In this document: in pieces, positions 1 to 10,541 of the stretch
How positions within the stretch are numbered: the first letter of the stretch is position 1
Layout of the letters: each line of letters starts with the position of its first letter
Assembly (NCBI RefSeq): GCF_002099425.1
Contig: NW_018344068.1
Location: forward strand, 4,512,001-4,576,000
Origin: Phascolarctos cinereus
Taxonomy: Eukaryota; Chordata; Mammalia; Diprotodontia; Phascolarctidae
DNA length: 64,000 nt
Direction: 5' to 3'
Translations under genes and position numbers: made by a program
Notes under the pieces: generated by a model
Told to the model about the DNA's origin: nothing
Database searches by the model: none
What the model saw: the letters and a program-made list of their open reading frames with translations, nothing else

Positions 1-182
1 TGTCATGTTTCCTCTACCCTGAAGGCAGAAATCACGTCTTAATTATGTTGACATTTTCCCCTGTACACAGCACAGTGATCTATGTTAATCTCAAGAATTC
101 ACCCCTCTTGTTTTTCCATCAGTGTGTGTATGCCCTACATTCTTGCAGATCATAGCCCCTCCTCATCTTTGTGGATACTTTC
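1..182. other. Unassigned; possible LINE 3'-end remnant
   Basis: Positions 15-75 vaguely resemble the L2/L3 3' end (a 'gaaggcag' block followed by 'cacagcacagtg'), but the match is too weak to assign. The 3' end of an antisense L1 starts at about 183. Confidence 0.3.
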
Positions 183-393
183 TTTTATTTATTTATTTCA
201 ACACTTTTTGATATTTTATTTTTCTTGGTTACATGCAAAAGTAATTTTTAATATTTGTTTTTAAAACTTTGAGTTTCAAATTCTCTCCCTTCCCTTCCTA
301 CTTCACCCTGCCCTTGAGAAGGCAAATAATTCAATATAGCCTATACGTGCATAGTCATGTAAAATATTTCCATAATAGTCAAGTTGTGAAAGA

Positions 394-1280
394 AAACTTA
401 GACAAAAAACTTGAGAAAAAAAAAGCAAGAAAAGAAAAGTATGCTGCAATCTGTATCCACACACCATCAGTTCTTTATCTGGGAATAAATAGCATTTTTC
501 ATCATAAATCCTTCAGAGTTGTCTTGGATCCTTGTATCACTGGGAATAGCCAAGTCATTCACATCTGATGATCTTACAATATTGTTGTTACTTTGTACAC
601 AGTCCATTTCACTTTGCATCAGCTCATACAAGTCTTTCCAGGTTTTTCTGAGAGCATCCTGCTCATTATTTCTTATAATACAGTAGTATTCCATCACAAT
701 CACATACTAAAATTTGTTCAGCCATTCCCTATTTGATGTACATCCCCTTAATTTCTAATTCTTTGCCCTCAGAAAAGAACCACTATAAATATTTTTGTAC
801 ATATAGGTCCTTTCCTTTTTTTTTTTTTGTCTCTTTTGGGATACAGACTTAGTAGTGGCATTGCTAGGTCAAAGGGCATGTATAGTTTTACAGCACTTTG
901 GGCAGAGTTCCAAATTGCTCTACAGAATGGTTGAATCAGTTCACAGTTCTACCAATGGTGCATTAATGTCTCATTTTTCCCACATCCCCTCAAACATTTG
1001 TCATTTACTTTTTCTGTCTTATTAGCTAATCTAATAGGTATGATGTAGTACCTCAGAATTGTTTTAAATTGCATTTTTCCAATCAATAGTGAGTTAGATT
1101 ATTTTTTCATATGGCTATAGATAGCTTTGATTACTTCATCTGAAAACTGATCATATCTCTTGATCATTTATCAATTGGGGAATGGCTCTTATTTTTATGA
1201 ATTTGACTCAATTCTCTATACGTTTGAGAAATGAGGCCCTTATCAAAGAAACTTGCTTCAAAATTTTTTTCAAAGTTACT
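394..1280 (-). pseudogene. L1 ORF2 C-terminal remnant
   Basis: The minus strand encodes pieces of the ORF2 tail, for example VMEYYCIIRNNEQDALRKTW near 640-700, matching the MEYYCAIRN...FRKTWKD segment of the better preserved L1 at 45973-52530. Frames shift several times. The endonuclease and reverse-transcriptase domains are absent. Confidence 0.75.
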
Positions 1281-1842
1281 AGTGCCAACTGTAGTGCCCT
1301 CCATCCTATTCCCCCATTTTTTCTACTCTTTCTCTCCTTTTACCCTGTCTCTTCTTAAAAGTATTTAGCTTCTGACCACCCCCTTTCCCAATTTGCCCTC
1401 CCTTCTATCACCCCCCTTATCTCCTTTCTTTTCTAATTTCCTGTAGGGTAAGATAGATTCCTATACCTAATTGAATGTGTATGCTATTCCCTCTTTGAGC
1501 CAATTCTGATGAGAGTAAGGTTCACTCACTCTCCCTCACTTCCTCCTCCTTCCCCTCCACTGTAAAACTTTTTCTTGCCTCTTTAATGTGAGATAATTTA
1601 CCCCATTCTACCTCTCCCTTTCACTTTCTCCCAATACATTTCTCTCCCACCCCTTAATTTTATTTTTTAGATATCATTCCTTCATATTCAATTAACAGCT
1701 GTGTCCTCTGTCTATATACACTCCTTCTAACTACCCTAACAATGAGAAAGATCCTATGAGTTACAAATATCATCTTCCCATGTAGGAATGCAGTTTAACC
1801 TTATTAAGGCCACTATGACTTTGCCTTCCTGTCTACCTTTTT

Positions 1843-1986
1843 TTTTTTTGGCTAGGCAATGGGGTTAAGTGACTTGCCCAGGGTCACACAGATAGTAAAT
1901 GTTATGTGTCTGAGGCTGGATTTGAGCTCAGGTCCTCCTGAATCCAGGGCCAGTGTTCTATCCACTGCACCACCTAGCTGCCCCCA
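1843..1986 (-). mobile_element. WSINE1-like SINE
   Basis: Antisense copy with poly(T) at the left and the tRNA-like head (complement of gggcagctaggtgg) at the right. It sits inside the L1 with an 11-bp duplication (tctaccttttt at 1832-1842 and 1987-1997), so it is younger than that L1. Confidence 0.9.
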
Positions 1987-1995
1987 TCTACCTTT

Positions 1996-2640
1996 TTATG
2001 CTTCTCTTGAGTCTTGCATTCGAAAGTCAAATTTTCTATTCATCTCTGGTCTTTTCACCAAGAATGCTTGGAAGTTGTTGATCCCATTAAATGTGTATTT
2101 TTCCCCCTGAAGGATTATCCTCAGTTTCGCTGGGTGAGTGATCCTTGTTTGTAATCCTAGCTCCTTTGCCATCTGAAATATCATATTCCAAGCCCTCTGA
2201 TACTCCAATGTAGAAGCTGCTAAATGCTGTGTTATCCTGACTGTGGCTCCATGATATTTGAATTGTTTCTTTTTGGCTGCTTGCAATATTTTCTCTAGAA
2301 ATTTGGCTACAATATTCCTGGGAGTTTTCATTTTGAGATCTCTTTCAGGAGGTGATTAGTGGATTCTTTCAATTTCTATTTTACCCTCTGGTTCTAGAAT
2401 ATCAGGGCAGTTTTCTTTGATAATTTCTTGAAAGGTGCTGTCCAAGCTCTTTTTCTGATCATGGCTTTCAGACAGTCCAATAATTTTTAAATTATCTCTC
2501 CTGGATCTTTTTTCCAGGTCAGTTATTTTTCCAATGAGATTTTTTATGTTGTCTCTATATTTTCATTCTTTTGGTTTGGTTTTATTGTTTCTTGATTTCT
2601 CATAAAGTCATTAGTTTCCATTCGCTCAATTTGAATTTTT
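1996..2640 (-). pseudogene. L1 ORF1 remnant
   Basis: A 111-codon open stretch (1996-2331) reads NIVAKFLEKILQAAKKKQF and later AWNMIFQMAKELGLQTRITHPAKL, the nucleic-acid-binding C-terminal domain of L1 ORF1p. It parallels the same domain in both HAL1 copies. The coiled-coil part (2340-2640) is broken and stops at the 5' truncation. Confidence 0.8.
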
Positions 2641-2774
2641 AAGGAATTAAGTAGATAGTTTCATGAGTTGTTGTGACTGAAAAATCTCATCACTGGTTGA
2701 CTAAATCTCTGAAGTTGAGCCTTTCCACCTTAAGCTAAACTTGTGTTGTTTAGTCAACAAACCATCCATGACCA

Positions 2775-2915
2775 GACCGACATTTCATTCATTTTATGAG
2801 TAAATGCTACTGACTGCCTACTCTGTGCAAAGCAGCAAGGCATGCTAGATGCAAAATTTACAGAGACACAATACCAGTTCCAGTCATCAAGGGACTTACA
2901 TTTATTGGAAAACTT
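2775..2915 (-). mobile_element. L3-type LINE 3' end
   Basis: Antisense of the common CR1-clade 3' terminus: a 'gcctactctgtgc' block, a short spacer, then 'catcaagggacttacattta'. It is diverged and fragmentary. Confidence 0.6.
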
Positions 2916-3002
2916 GAAACCTTGAAATCTAAAAAGCTTGAAACAACATGCCATCGTGGAGATTGGAGGAGGTAGGCTAAAGGCAAGGCAATAGGCATTA
3001 AT

Positions 3003-3187
3003 TTAATCGGTATAACAACTCTGCAAGGTAGGTACCATTCTTATCCCCACTTTACAGTTGAGGAAACTGAGGCAAACAGAAATTAAGATGCCCAGAGTCA
3101 CACAGGTAGTGTATGAGATCTCATTTGAATTCAAGTCTTCCTGACTCCAGGCCCAGGGTTTTACCCACTGAGCCACCTGATTGCTTT
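3003..3187 (-). mobile_element. MIR/CORE-SINE
   Basis: Antisense MIR-type SINE with the 'ttatccccactttacagttgaggaaactgagg' and 'cccagagtcacacagg' blocks and a head remnant at 3145-3187. Confidence 0.8.
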
Positions 3188-3229
3188 AATAGATGGATGA
3201 CTTTATTGGAGATACTGTATAACGTATAG

Positions 3230-3440
3230 ATGCATTGTGCCATAGTGGATAACCCGTTGGTCTTGAAGTCAGGAAGATTTAGCTTAAAATCCTGCCTTGG
3301 GCAGTTACTCACTGTGTTATCACCAACAGTCGTACTTATCTTATGGGATTGTTTTGAGGCTCAACTGAGATAACATATGCCAAGTTCTTCACAAACATTA
3401 CACTATGATATAAATGCTGTTATTGCAGGTACTTAGTATA
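3230..3440 (+). mobile_element. MIR/CORE-SINE
   Basis: Sense copy: tRNA-like head 'gtgccatagtggataac', then 'gaagtcaggaagat', CORE, and the 3' end 'tataaatgctgttatt'. Moderately diverged. Confidence 0.7.
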
Positions 3441-3686
3441 TGGTTGTTGAGTGAATATGTGAGAAAATAGAAGCAAAGTCTCTACACTAAGGGTGACCAT
3501 GTAAAATAATGCAGCTTTTTGTTGTTAACAAACTGACCAGAATTTGTAGGCTCTCATGAGAGTTACATCCTCCAAAGTGGTCACCATCAAAGACTGTAAC
3601 TTATTCCATCAATGTAACAATTAGGCATGGGATTTCCTCAAACTCCTCTTTGGGGAGAGACTTTAATGTTAATTTATGAACCACTT
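3441..3686. other. No recognised feature
   Basis: Single-copy-looking sequence. It ends in the target site of the WSINE1 at 3702. Confidence 0.5.
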
Positions 3687-3701
3687 AAGAAAAGCATTCT
3701 T

Positions 3702-3849
3702 GGGGCAGCTAAGTGGCGCAGTGCATAGAGTACCGGCCTGAAGTCAGGAGGACCTGAGTTCAAATATGACCTCAGACCAAACTTGACACTTACTAGCTGT
3801 GTGACCCTGGGCAAGTCACTTAACCCCAATTGCCTAAAAGTTAAAAAAA
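3702..3849 (+). mobile_element. WSINE1-like SINE with perfect target duplication
   Basis: Sense copy starting ggggcagctaagtggcg and ending in an A-rich tail. It is flanked by a perfect 15-bp duplication (aagaaaagcattctt at 3687-3701 and 3850-3864), so it is among the younger insertions here. The segment 'acttgacacttactagc' is the diagnostic block I associate with WSINE1. Confidence 0.95.
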
Positions 3850-3864
3850 AAGAAAAGCATTCTT

Positions 3865-4855
3865 GTAACTTTCTAATGATTCTCTGTATTTGGGGACTAC
3901 ATTCTCTGAAGAATTGTATTAACTCCCCACTACCATTACTCTGTGTCCATGATATACAGAGCCATAGGGCAAGACAGAGGGTTAGTTGGGTATTGTATAT
4001 GTTAGCTCAGAGCACTAGTGGTTATACCATGGGCACCAGCATCTCCCTATCATGACTGCTTATCTTGTAGACCTCTGCAGCCCTGTATCATAACTGCCCC
4101 TTGACCTCTATCTGCCAGAGTTATTTATTTGTGGATAGCACCCCTCTTCCTGAGTCCTCCTTATTCCACATCAATTCCTTTCTCCCTGGGGAGGTCCAGA
4201 ATCTCCAATGAACAGTCCATCTCTTCTCCTAGAGTGATTGTACCCATTGTAAGAGTGCTCTCTACACCACCTCCATTGTCATCTCTCTACCTCCTGCCCT
4301 GCTCAACTGAATTTGTCCTAGGTACAAGAATTCCTAGGTATAGCTCTGGTTAGATCTAATTAGGTTGGTGAAAAATACATTCTTTATGCATGGGAAATTC
4401 AACCTTGATCAATATTCCCAGTGAATAGCTACATTAATGTCATCTCTGGCAAACAAGGGAGGCAAAATATTAATTGTTAACCAAGCACTGAAAAGGCTTT
4501 GTAATCAACACGCTTATGTTTGATGGGCGGATGTCAACTCCAGTCTCCTGACTAAATTATAGAATAAATGTTTGACTCTTTCCCAAAAGGCAAATATTGT
4601 CTCTGAATTAAAGTGATGCTGTCTACAAATAATTCCCCAGGATTCTAGCAGGTCATTAAGTCTAACTATATCATAACTCTGCCATATTTTTTCCCCTTTT
4701 GTAACCATGGAAGAGGAAACAACAAAGGCCCCTGAGAAGCCAGTGTTGAGAGAAGCTGGGGCAGTATTGGCTGCCATGTTCAAGACAAGTTGTGCAATGG
4801 TATAATTATAATCATCTGGGTTTGTGTATTATCACTCTACTGTTCCTACTCATAT
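3865..4855. other. Unassigned, single-copy-looking DNA
   Basis: About 1 kb without a recognisable repeat. A minus-strand open stretch (4514-4783, 89 codons) has no familiar motif and no convincing splice context. The AT-rich part at 4400-4700 could be a conserved noncoding element, but nothing here proves it. Confidence 0.45.
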
Positions 4856-5050
4856 TTCTATAGTACATTAAGCTTTTTAAAGTGGTTTTTGTAACAGCCT
4901 TAAAGTAGGCATGGCAAATGTTGAGCAGACGGAGACTTTGAGTGTTGAAGTGAATTGCCCATGGTCATATAGCTATTAAGTTTCTGAGGTGGCATTCAAA
5001 TCCAAGTTTCATTGACTCTTAAGTTTAGAATTACATCCACAAGGCCAAGT
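4856..5050 (-). mobile_element. MIR/CORE-SINE, diverged
   Basis: Antisense blocks remain: 'gtgaattgcccatggtcatatagctattaag' and a head remnant near 5010-5050. Confidence 0.6.
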
Positions 5051-5486
5051 TGTCTTTCGTAAGAGTATAAGATCTGTGAATGATTAGATTGTGCATTGAC
5101 AATCCCTGTTCCAGAAAATATCCATTAAAGCCATCATTTATTGCTAGGTCCATGTGGATAGCATAAGATGAAGAGAATGAGGCAGTTATATGGATATTTC
5201 AAGGTATTTGGAAAACAAACAAACAACATTTCACTGCTTTTAAACCAGCCAAACAAAAAGCCCAGACTTCCAAGTCCTAATTTGGCAGAAGTCCCAGGAT
5301 AATGCAAAAAGAATGTTTAAGTTGGGTCTGACTTATCAGAGAAGCTGGCTCTTGACTGATCTTCAGTGTGACATCTGACAGCCAAAGACCTTTGGAAAGT
5401 TTGTGATTGTCACCTGACAGTTTCAGCCAAACTTTCTGCCAGCAAGAGAATAAAATAATAATCACTGCTTGCATTTCTATGGTTAG
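5051..5486. other. No recognised feature
   Basis: Single-copy-looking sequence without repeat signatures or coding potential. Confidence 0.5.
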
Positions 5487-5875
5487 TCTACAAGCATTTA
5501 TTAAGTGCTTACTACATACCAGGCCCTGTGCTTAGCACTGGACCATTTTAATAGATAACATTTATGTGGTGTTTTCTGTTTTGCAAAATGATTTATGTAT
5601 GTTATCTCATTTATTCCTCACAGCCCCTTTATCAGATAGGTGTTATTATTGTATCCATTTTGTACGTAAGGAAACTGAGGCTTATAGGGTAAAGGACTTG
5701 CTCAGGGTCACATAACTAGCAAACATCTAAGGGTTGACTTTAAAGTGCAACAAATAGTGAACAGAGTTAGCCTCAAAGTGAGGAAGATCTGAGTCCAGTT
5801 CTTGCCTCTGACTCATACTAGCTAGGTGACCATTGGCAACTCACTTAAGTTCTCAAATCTCTAAGCAACTTGATA
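5487..5875. mobile_element. L3 tail and two abutting CORE-SINE fragments
   Basis: 5487-5541 is an antisense L3 3' terminus ('caagcatttattaagtgctt'). 5545-5735 is antisense MIR, and 5750-5875 is a sense CORE-SINE ('gtgaggaagatctgagt'). They abut with no gap. Confidence 0.7.
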
Positions 5876-6304
5876 AGACTAATTTTCAGAAAAGGTGCCA
5901 ATATGCTCTGTGACAAAATCACAGATATAGTCTTTCTCCTTCTCCTTTTCCTTACAAGAGCTCATTGTAAGAGGGGAATGACTTTGATGATCTCCATTGC
6001 ACTAATGGAGAAAGTGAAGCCAGGTGATCCAGACTTTGGCATCCAAGGTTGGGGAGAGAGACAGCAATGAGAATGATGACTTGTGTATGAGGTAGAAGAG
6101 GTGCCAAATTTAGATAGCACATAGGCTCTCCCCTCTGAAAGCTTGCCATCTCTTTAGACTGGGGAGAGATGGAGGAGAATGGATTTTGAGCACCTCTGGA
6201 CATGTGTTAGTTGCCCCATCTTCCCTGATCCCCAATGATGGTGGCTAATTGAAATGTTGGCCAAACTATTACATTGTGAGAACAGATAACAGATGCTGGA
6301 TGAT
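5876..6304. other. No recognised feature
   Basis: Mixed-composition sequence without an assignable repeat or exon. Confidence 0.45.
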
Positions 6305-6830
6305 TGCTATTTGTCCTTTGATTTAGAAGAAGACCAATGATATCATGGATTATGTCTTGTGCATGAATTAGATTTAAGTGAGGCAAAGTTGCGCAAAATC
6401 ATCAGCCTCACTCTCACTTTCTGAGTCATTGAAGTCCAGCGGCAGGCAAAGGTCAGGATGACTGATGACGGCTCAAGATGCAGCGGATGACCGTGGCACC
6501 TTCAACATCTGACCAAAATCTAAGCATTCCACAGTGCCTGCTTCAGCCACCTCCATGGCTGTTGGGACAAATTGTTCTAATCCAATCATTCCACCAGGGA
6601 AAGTGTTCACATGCTTGGGGTAGATATCCTCCTAACTCACCAACAGGTTTGAGGCCTATTGGTTGCACTCACTTGGTTTAGCCTATCTGTGAAGATGTCT
6701 TACTAGGGTGTGGCCTGTGTGCATACTATAGCTTTTTGGAGCCACAGGTGAGAGTTGGGTGAATCAGGTGGACACTAAAGATGGATGAGCAGCCCCGAAA
6801 AGGACTCAGCAAAGCCCTCACACCAGAGAC
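6305..6830 (+). repeat. Interspersed repeat, family not named
   Basis: It contains 'gaagaagaccaatgatatca', 'gatttaagtgaggcaaagtt', 'catcagcctcactctcac' and 'gtccagcggcaggcaaagg'. I remember this order of blocks from a common marsupial interspersed repeat, but cannot name it with confidence. No open reading frame. The right boundary is uncertain. Confidence 0.5.
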
Positions 6831-7035
6831 ACCAGAGCTCTCTGAACACCCCACACAAAACATCTGGACAATATTCATACCAAAAATTACATAACTATGG
6901 AGATGGAAGAGTAAATTTACAGTTGGAGAAGTATAATGAGTTTTAATCTGAAGGTTTTCAGAGGCTTTTCTTCAGAATCTTTTGTTGTTAAGACTATTGG
7001 GTAATTTGGATGTCAAAGGGCTATAAGAATCAGCC
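6831..7035. other. No recognised feature
   Basis: Short single-copy-looking spacer. Confidence 0.4.
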
Positions 7036-7680
7036 CGTCAGTTGACAAGCATTTATTAAGACCCTACTATGTGCCAGGCACTGTGCTAAATGGTGGTGAT
7101 ACAAAGAAAGGCAAAACACAATATTTGCTCTCAAGGGGTTCAGTCTAATGGGCTGGACAATATGTCAACAACTGTGTACAAACAAGTTACATTCAAGATA
7201 AATTGGGAATAATTTCAGAGGGGAAGGCAGTAAAATGAAGGATGGAGAAAGGCTGCTTGTAGAAGGCAGCACTTACTTGAGGGAAGCCAGGAGACAGAGA
7301 TGAGGAAGGAGAGAGTTCCAGGCATGAGGAACAGTCAGAGAAAAGAGGGGATAGAGTTTCGTGTTTGAAGAGTAACAAAGAGGTGAGTGTCACTAGATTC
7401 TAGAGTACATGACGGGAAGGAAGATGTAAGAAGACAAGGTAAGAAGGGGCCAAATTGTAACCAAAATGAAGATTTTTATATTTGATCTTAAAGGTAATAT
7501 AATCAGGAATAGAAGGAGTAAAATGAACACATATAGAATTTAGAAAACATTACGTCCTGAGAGAATCTATTCCATTTTTGTATGACTTCAGATGATAAAA
7601 TTTCTTCCTTCTGGAGAGGAAATATGCTCTCTCACTTCTGCTCACTTGTTCTAGTTCTGTCCCCTGCAATTACACAAAAA
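7036..7680 (-). mobile_element. L3-type LINE 3' region, antisense
   Basis: 7040-7500 is the complement of the LINE 3' untranslated region ('caagcatttattaagaccct', 'ctatgtgccaggcactgtgc', 'gaaggcagcacttacttgag'). 7560-7680 matches the complement of the adjoining segment ('ttgttctagttctgtcccct'). Together they are probably one or two 5'-truncated copies. Confidence 0.75.
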
Positions 7681-7707
7681 TCTACATGGTTTTGTGGAAA
7701 GAACACA

Positions 7708-7962
7708 GGATTTTTGTTGTTCAGTTTTTTTTTTTCAGCTACTTCCAACTCTTTGTGACCCCAGTTGGGGTTTTCCTGGCAAACTGGAGTTCTTTGCCAT
7801 TTCCTTCTCCAGCAGCTCATTTTGCAGATGAGGAAATTTAGGCAAACAGACTTAAGTAATTTGCCCAGGGTCACATAGCTGTTAAGTGTCTGAGGCCAGA
7901 GTTGTACTAAGAAGGATGACTCCAGGCCCAGTAGTCTGTGCACTGCGCCACCTAGCTGCCAG
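7708..7962 (-). mobile_element. MAR1-like SINE
   Basis: Antisense full-length copy: 'ggggttttcctggcaaactg', 'gcagatgaggaaattt', 'ccagggtcacatagctg', and the head complement 'cgccacctagctgcc'. The 3' tail type (complement of ggcaaaccactccagtatct) separates MAR1 from WSINE1. Confidence 0.85.
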
Positions 7963-7984
7963 CAATAGGTATGAGAAAAAAGTT

Positions 7985-8150
7985 GAGAATTGGCCCTGTC
8001 CTCAGGGAGTTTATGTTCTAATGGGAGAGACAACAAGCAAACAAAGAGGCACAGGCAAGATACATATAGAGTAAATGAAAAGTAGTTTTTGATGAGAAAG
8101 GTCTGCAGAAGGCCAGGGATGGCGACTTGGTCCTATGGGATAGCGTATGT
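7985..8150 (-). mobile_element. L3-type LINE 3' fragment
   Basis: Antisense blocks 'ctgtcctcagggagtttatg' and 'ttctaatgggagagacaaca' are typical of the L3 3' untranslated region. Confidence 0.7.
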
Positions 8151-8154
8151 ATAA

Positions 8155-8231
8155 ATATAAATACACACACACACACACACACACACATGCACACATATAT
8201 GTATGTGTGTGTATATGTGTGTGTGTGTGTG

Positions 8232-8263
<32 letters not shown>

Positions 8264-8275
8264 AAATACAAATTA
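8155..8275. repeat. (AC)n/(TG)n/(TA)n microsatellite
   Basis: Compound dinucleotide tract. Its position at the end of an L3 fragment suggests it grew from the LINE's internal simple repeat. Confidence 0.95.
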
Positions 8276-8375
8276 TATAGGATCATGGGTCTAGAGCTAG
8301 AAAAGATCTTAGAGGTCTTCTAATCCAACTCCTTAATTTTACAGATGAAGAGACTATATTGTGTTATGTGGTTTT
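8276..8375 (-). mobile_element. THER/MIR-type SINE fragment
   Basis: Antisense 3' end with 'ggatcatgggtctagagcta', 'cttctaatccaactcctt' and 'acagatgaagagac'. Confidence 0.6.
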
Positions 8376-8417
8376 CTTAGAACTTTCCTTCTAAAACAAC
8401 TTTTTGAGGTAACTAGT

Positions 8418-8505
8418 ATAGTTATATATGTATATATGCCTACACAGTATATATGTGTACATATGTACACACATATATATGTATGTATGTATGCATGTAT
8501 ATATG
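8418..8505. repeat. TA/TG/CA-rich microsatellite
   Basis: Imperfect atgt/acat repeats. The small open frames across it are artefacts. Confidence 0.85.
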
Positions 8506-8534
8506 TATTCCACCCCACCCCCTACCCCTCTGGG

Positions 8535-9035
8535 TTTTATTATGCCCCAGAGGGCAGAACAAAAGCGACAAGGAAGAAGTTACAAAAACAAATTTAGGCT
8601 TAATGTCAGGAAAATCTTTCTATTCTTTATTTTTTCTCAATGAAATATAACAACAATTTCAAACATTTGGTTCTTTTTTAAATTTGAGTTCCAGATTCTC
8701 TCTCCCTCCATCCCTTTGACTCTCCTTGAGAAGGCAAGAAATTTGCTACAGATTATACATGTGCACTCATGTAAAACACTTTTCCATCTAGGAAAATCTT
8801 TCTAGCCATTAGAGCTCCCCTGGAGTGGAATGGGATGCTTCTAGAGGTAGAGGCTTTCATGTCTAAGGAAGTCTTCAAGCAGAGGCTGGATGGCCACTTG
8901 TCAGACATCCTGACACATAGTAGGTGCTTAATAAATGTTGATTGATGTTTTAGTGGGGATTCCTTTGATGCATGGAATGGGCTAGATGTCAACTGAGGTT
9001 GGTTCTTACTCCAAGATTCTGTGATTCTCAGTGGG
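8535..9035 (+). mobile_element. L3-type (CR1-clade) LINE 3' UTR, split
   Basis: Sense blocks 'cccagagggcagaacaaaag', 'caaatttaggcttaatgtca', 'cttcaagcagaggctggatg' and 'aagattctgtgattctcag' follow the order of the CR1/L3 3' untranslated region. It is interrupted by a short antisense L1 (8623-8789) and by a roughly 35-bp L3 terminus (about 8910-8946). Confidence 0.8.
8623..8789 (-). mobile_element. L1 3'-end insertion
   Basis: 167 bp of antisense L1 3' UTR flanked by a perfect 15-bp duplication (aggaaaatctttcta at 8608-8622 and 8790-8804). Severely 5'-truncated. Confidence 0.9.
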
Positions 9036-9717
9036 AAAGGGATAGGGTGACACCGGAAAGTTCATTTTCAGGGAGGGGGCAGAAGGCTTGTATACATGTA
9101 ATAGTCAAGATCAGTAACCCAGGATATGGGTCCTGGGTGGTAAAAGGATGACTGGAGTCAGAGAGGAAGTTGGGCCAAGGCAATTATAGCAATGTTTGAG
9201 GCCTTTAAAGGCAGGCCTGGTGTTGGCAGCTGTAGTTCAAATGTCCAGCTTTACAAATAGTTCTTCGAATCACTTGTGCTCTGTATACATGCATATTTCT
9301 ATGCCTGGCCCTGCCCTCCAGTTTCCTCCTGACATCCTTTCCTAATGAGGCTGCCACCATTGCCCTCCAAGGCTATGCTGGAAGACAAGTAGTGTTGGGC
9401 AAGTTTTAAGTCTCATTGAACCATAGTTAATGTCTATGCTACCAGCTTCTTCCTGGAATTGGTCCAAGCATTGCTGTTACTCTATTACAAAGGATTTTAC
9501 TTTTCACTACTTTCTTAACTTCTCTGATGGGTGAACTTCAATCCAGGGCACCAAGCCACCCGAGTTCTTGTGTTCAGGATTCTGGGCATTGGATTTTTAC
9601 TTATCTGCTTCCCTCCTGTCCAGCTGATGCCTTCATCCCTTAGTACCCAGTTACAGTACCTACTTCCTTCTTTCTCTCCATATGCCAGCTTTCATATACT
9701 CCCAATCACAAGGTGAA
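9036..9717. other. No recognised feature
   Basis: Single-copy-looking sequence. A plus-strand open stretch (9531-9716) has no recognisable motif. Confidence 0.45.
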
Positions 9718-9789
9718 TTCTTTCCTTCCTTCCTTCCTTCCTTCCTTCCTTCCTTCCTTCCTTCCTTCCTTCCTTCCTTCCTTCCTTCT
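9718..9789. repeat. (TTCC)n microsatellite
   Basis: About 17 nearly perfect tetranucleotide units. Confidence 0.97.
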
Positions 9790-9929
9790 TTTCCAAGGGA
9801 CAAAAGATTATGTAAATTCAGAAATAGTATACAAGGGAATGATAATTAAAAGCACGAGAAAACAAATCACTTTGGATGCAAATTAAGATGCTTTTGACTT
9901 CTTACTTATTACCTAGCTTCTGTTTTTAA

Positions 9930-10235
9930 GATTATTGATTTAGAACTAGAATGGACCTTAGGGATCATTTAGTCCAACTGTGTCATTTTAAAGATGAAGA
10001 AGCTGAAGTGTAGAGACGTGGAGTCAGTCAGCTAGCCAACTGATAAGTATTAAATGCCTCCTATGTGCCAAGTATTGTGTTAATCACAGTGGATGGATAC
10101 AAAGAAAGGCAAAAAAAAAAAAAGGAAGTCACTTATATGAAGTTATAAAGCTAGTCAGTGCAAAGCTGGGATTTTGATTCAGGTCTTTCCATTCCCCATC
10201 CAGTGCTCTTTTCCTTCAGAAGTATGCTAGCAAGT
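9930..10235 (-). mobile_element. MIR/THER SINE split by an L3 terminus
   Basis: Antisense SINE halves at 9930-10012 ('ggaccttagggatcatttag') and 10124-10220. Between them, 10016-10122 is an antisense L3 3' terminus ('gcctcctatgtgccaagtat' and an A-rich block). Confidence 0.7.
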
Positions 10236-10292
10236 GTTTAATAAGTGGCTCTCCAGAAAAAAGAAACATGACACACTTTTAAGTTTAATATG

Positions 10293-10541
10293 TGGCTAGG
10301 TTGCACAGTGGATAGAGCACTGGGCCTGGAGTCAGGAAGATCAGAGTTCAAATCTGGCCTCAGACACTTACTAGCCATGTGACCCTGGGCAAGTTCCTTA
10401 ACCTTGTTTGCCTCAGTTTCCTCCTTTGTAAAATGAGCTGGAGAAGGGCAAGGCAAACCACTCCAATATCTTTGCCAAGAAAACCCCAAATAGGGTCACA
10501 AAGAGTTGGACATGACTTAAGTTGGCGAACAACAACAATGC
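10293..10541 (+). mobile_element. MAR1-like SINE
   Basis: Complete sense copy: head 'ggctaggttgcacagtggat', 'cctggagtcaggaagatcag', 'aaatgagctggagaagg', 'aagagttggacatgactt' and a CAA-rich tail. Confidence 0.92.

Larger units (their letters stand above)
183..2650 (-). mobile_element. L1 LINE, 5'-truncated and internally deleted
   Basis: Read on the minus strand from 2650, it runs through ORF1 (coiled-coil end and C-terminal domain), a purine-rich spacer, the C-terminal third of ORF2 and the L1 3' UTR. About 3 kb of ORF2 (endonuclease and reverse transcriptase) is missing at a junction near 1280. A weak target-site duplication may exist (gtggatactttc at 171-182, gtagatagtttc at 2651-2662, 10 of 12 matching). 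A WSINE1 later inserted at 1843-1986. Many stops and frameshifts mark it as old. Confidence 0.85.

Noticed and set aside
3702-3775. tRNA gene (A/B-box-like head)
   Set aside because: It is the tRNA-derived head of a WSINE1; no cloverleaf with an intact anticodon arm. The same holds for the MAR1 heads at 10293, 23497 and 61984.
4514-4783. 89-codon minus-strand open frame in repeat-free DNA
   Set aside because: No recognisable motif or exon signals.
8011-8650. Tyr/Ile/His-rich open frames
   Set aside because: Translations of TA/TG/AC microsatellites; the same applies at 13369-13795, 20854-21054 and 59074-59373.
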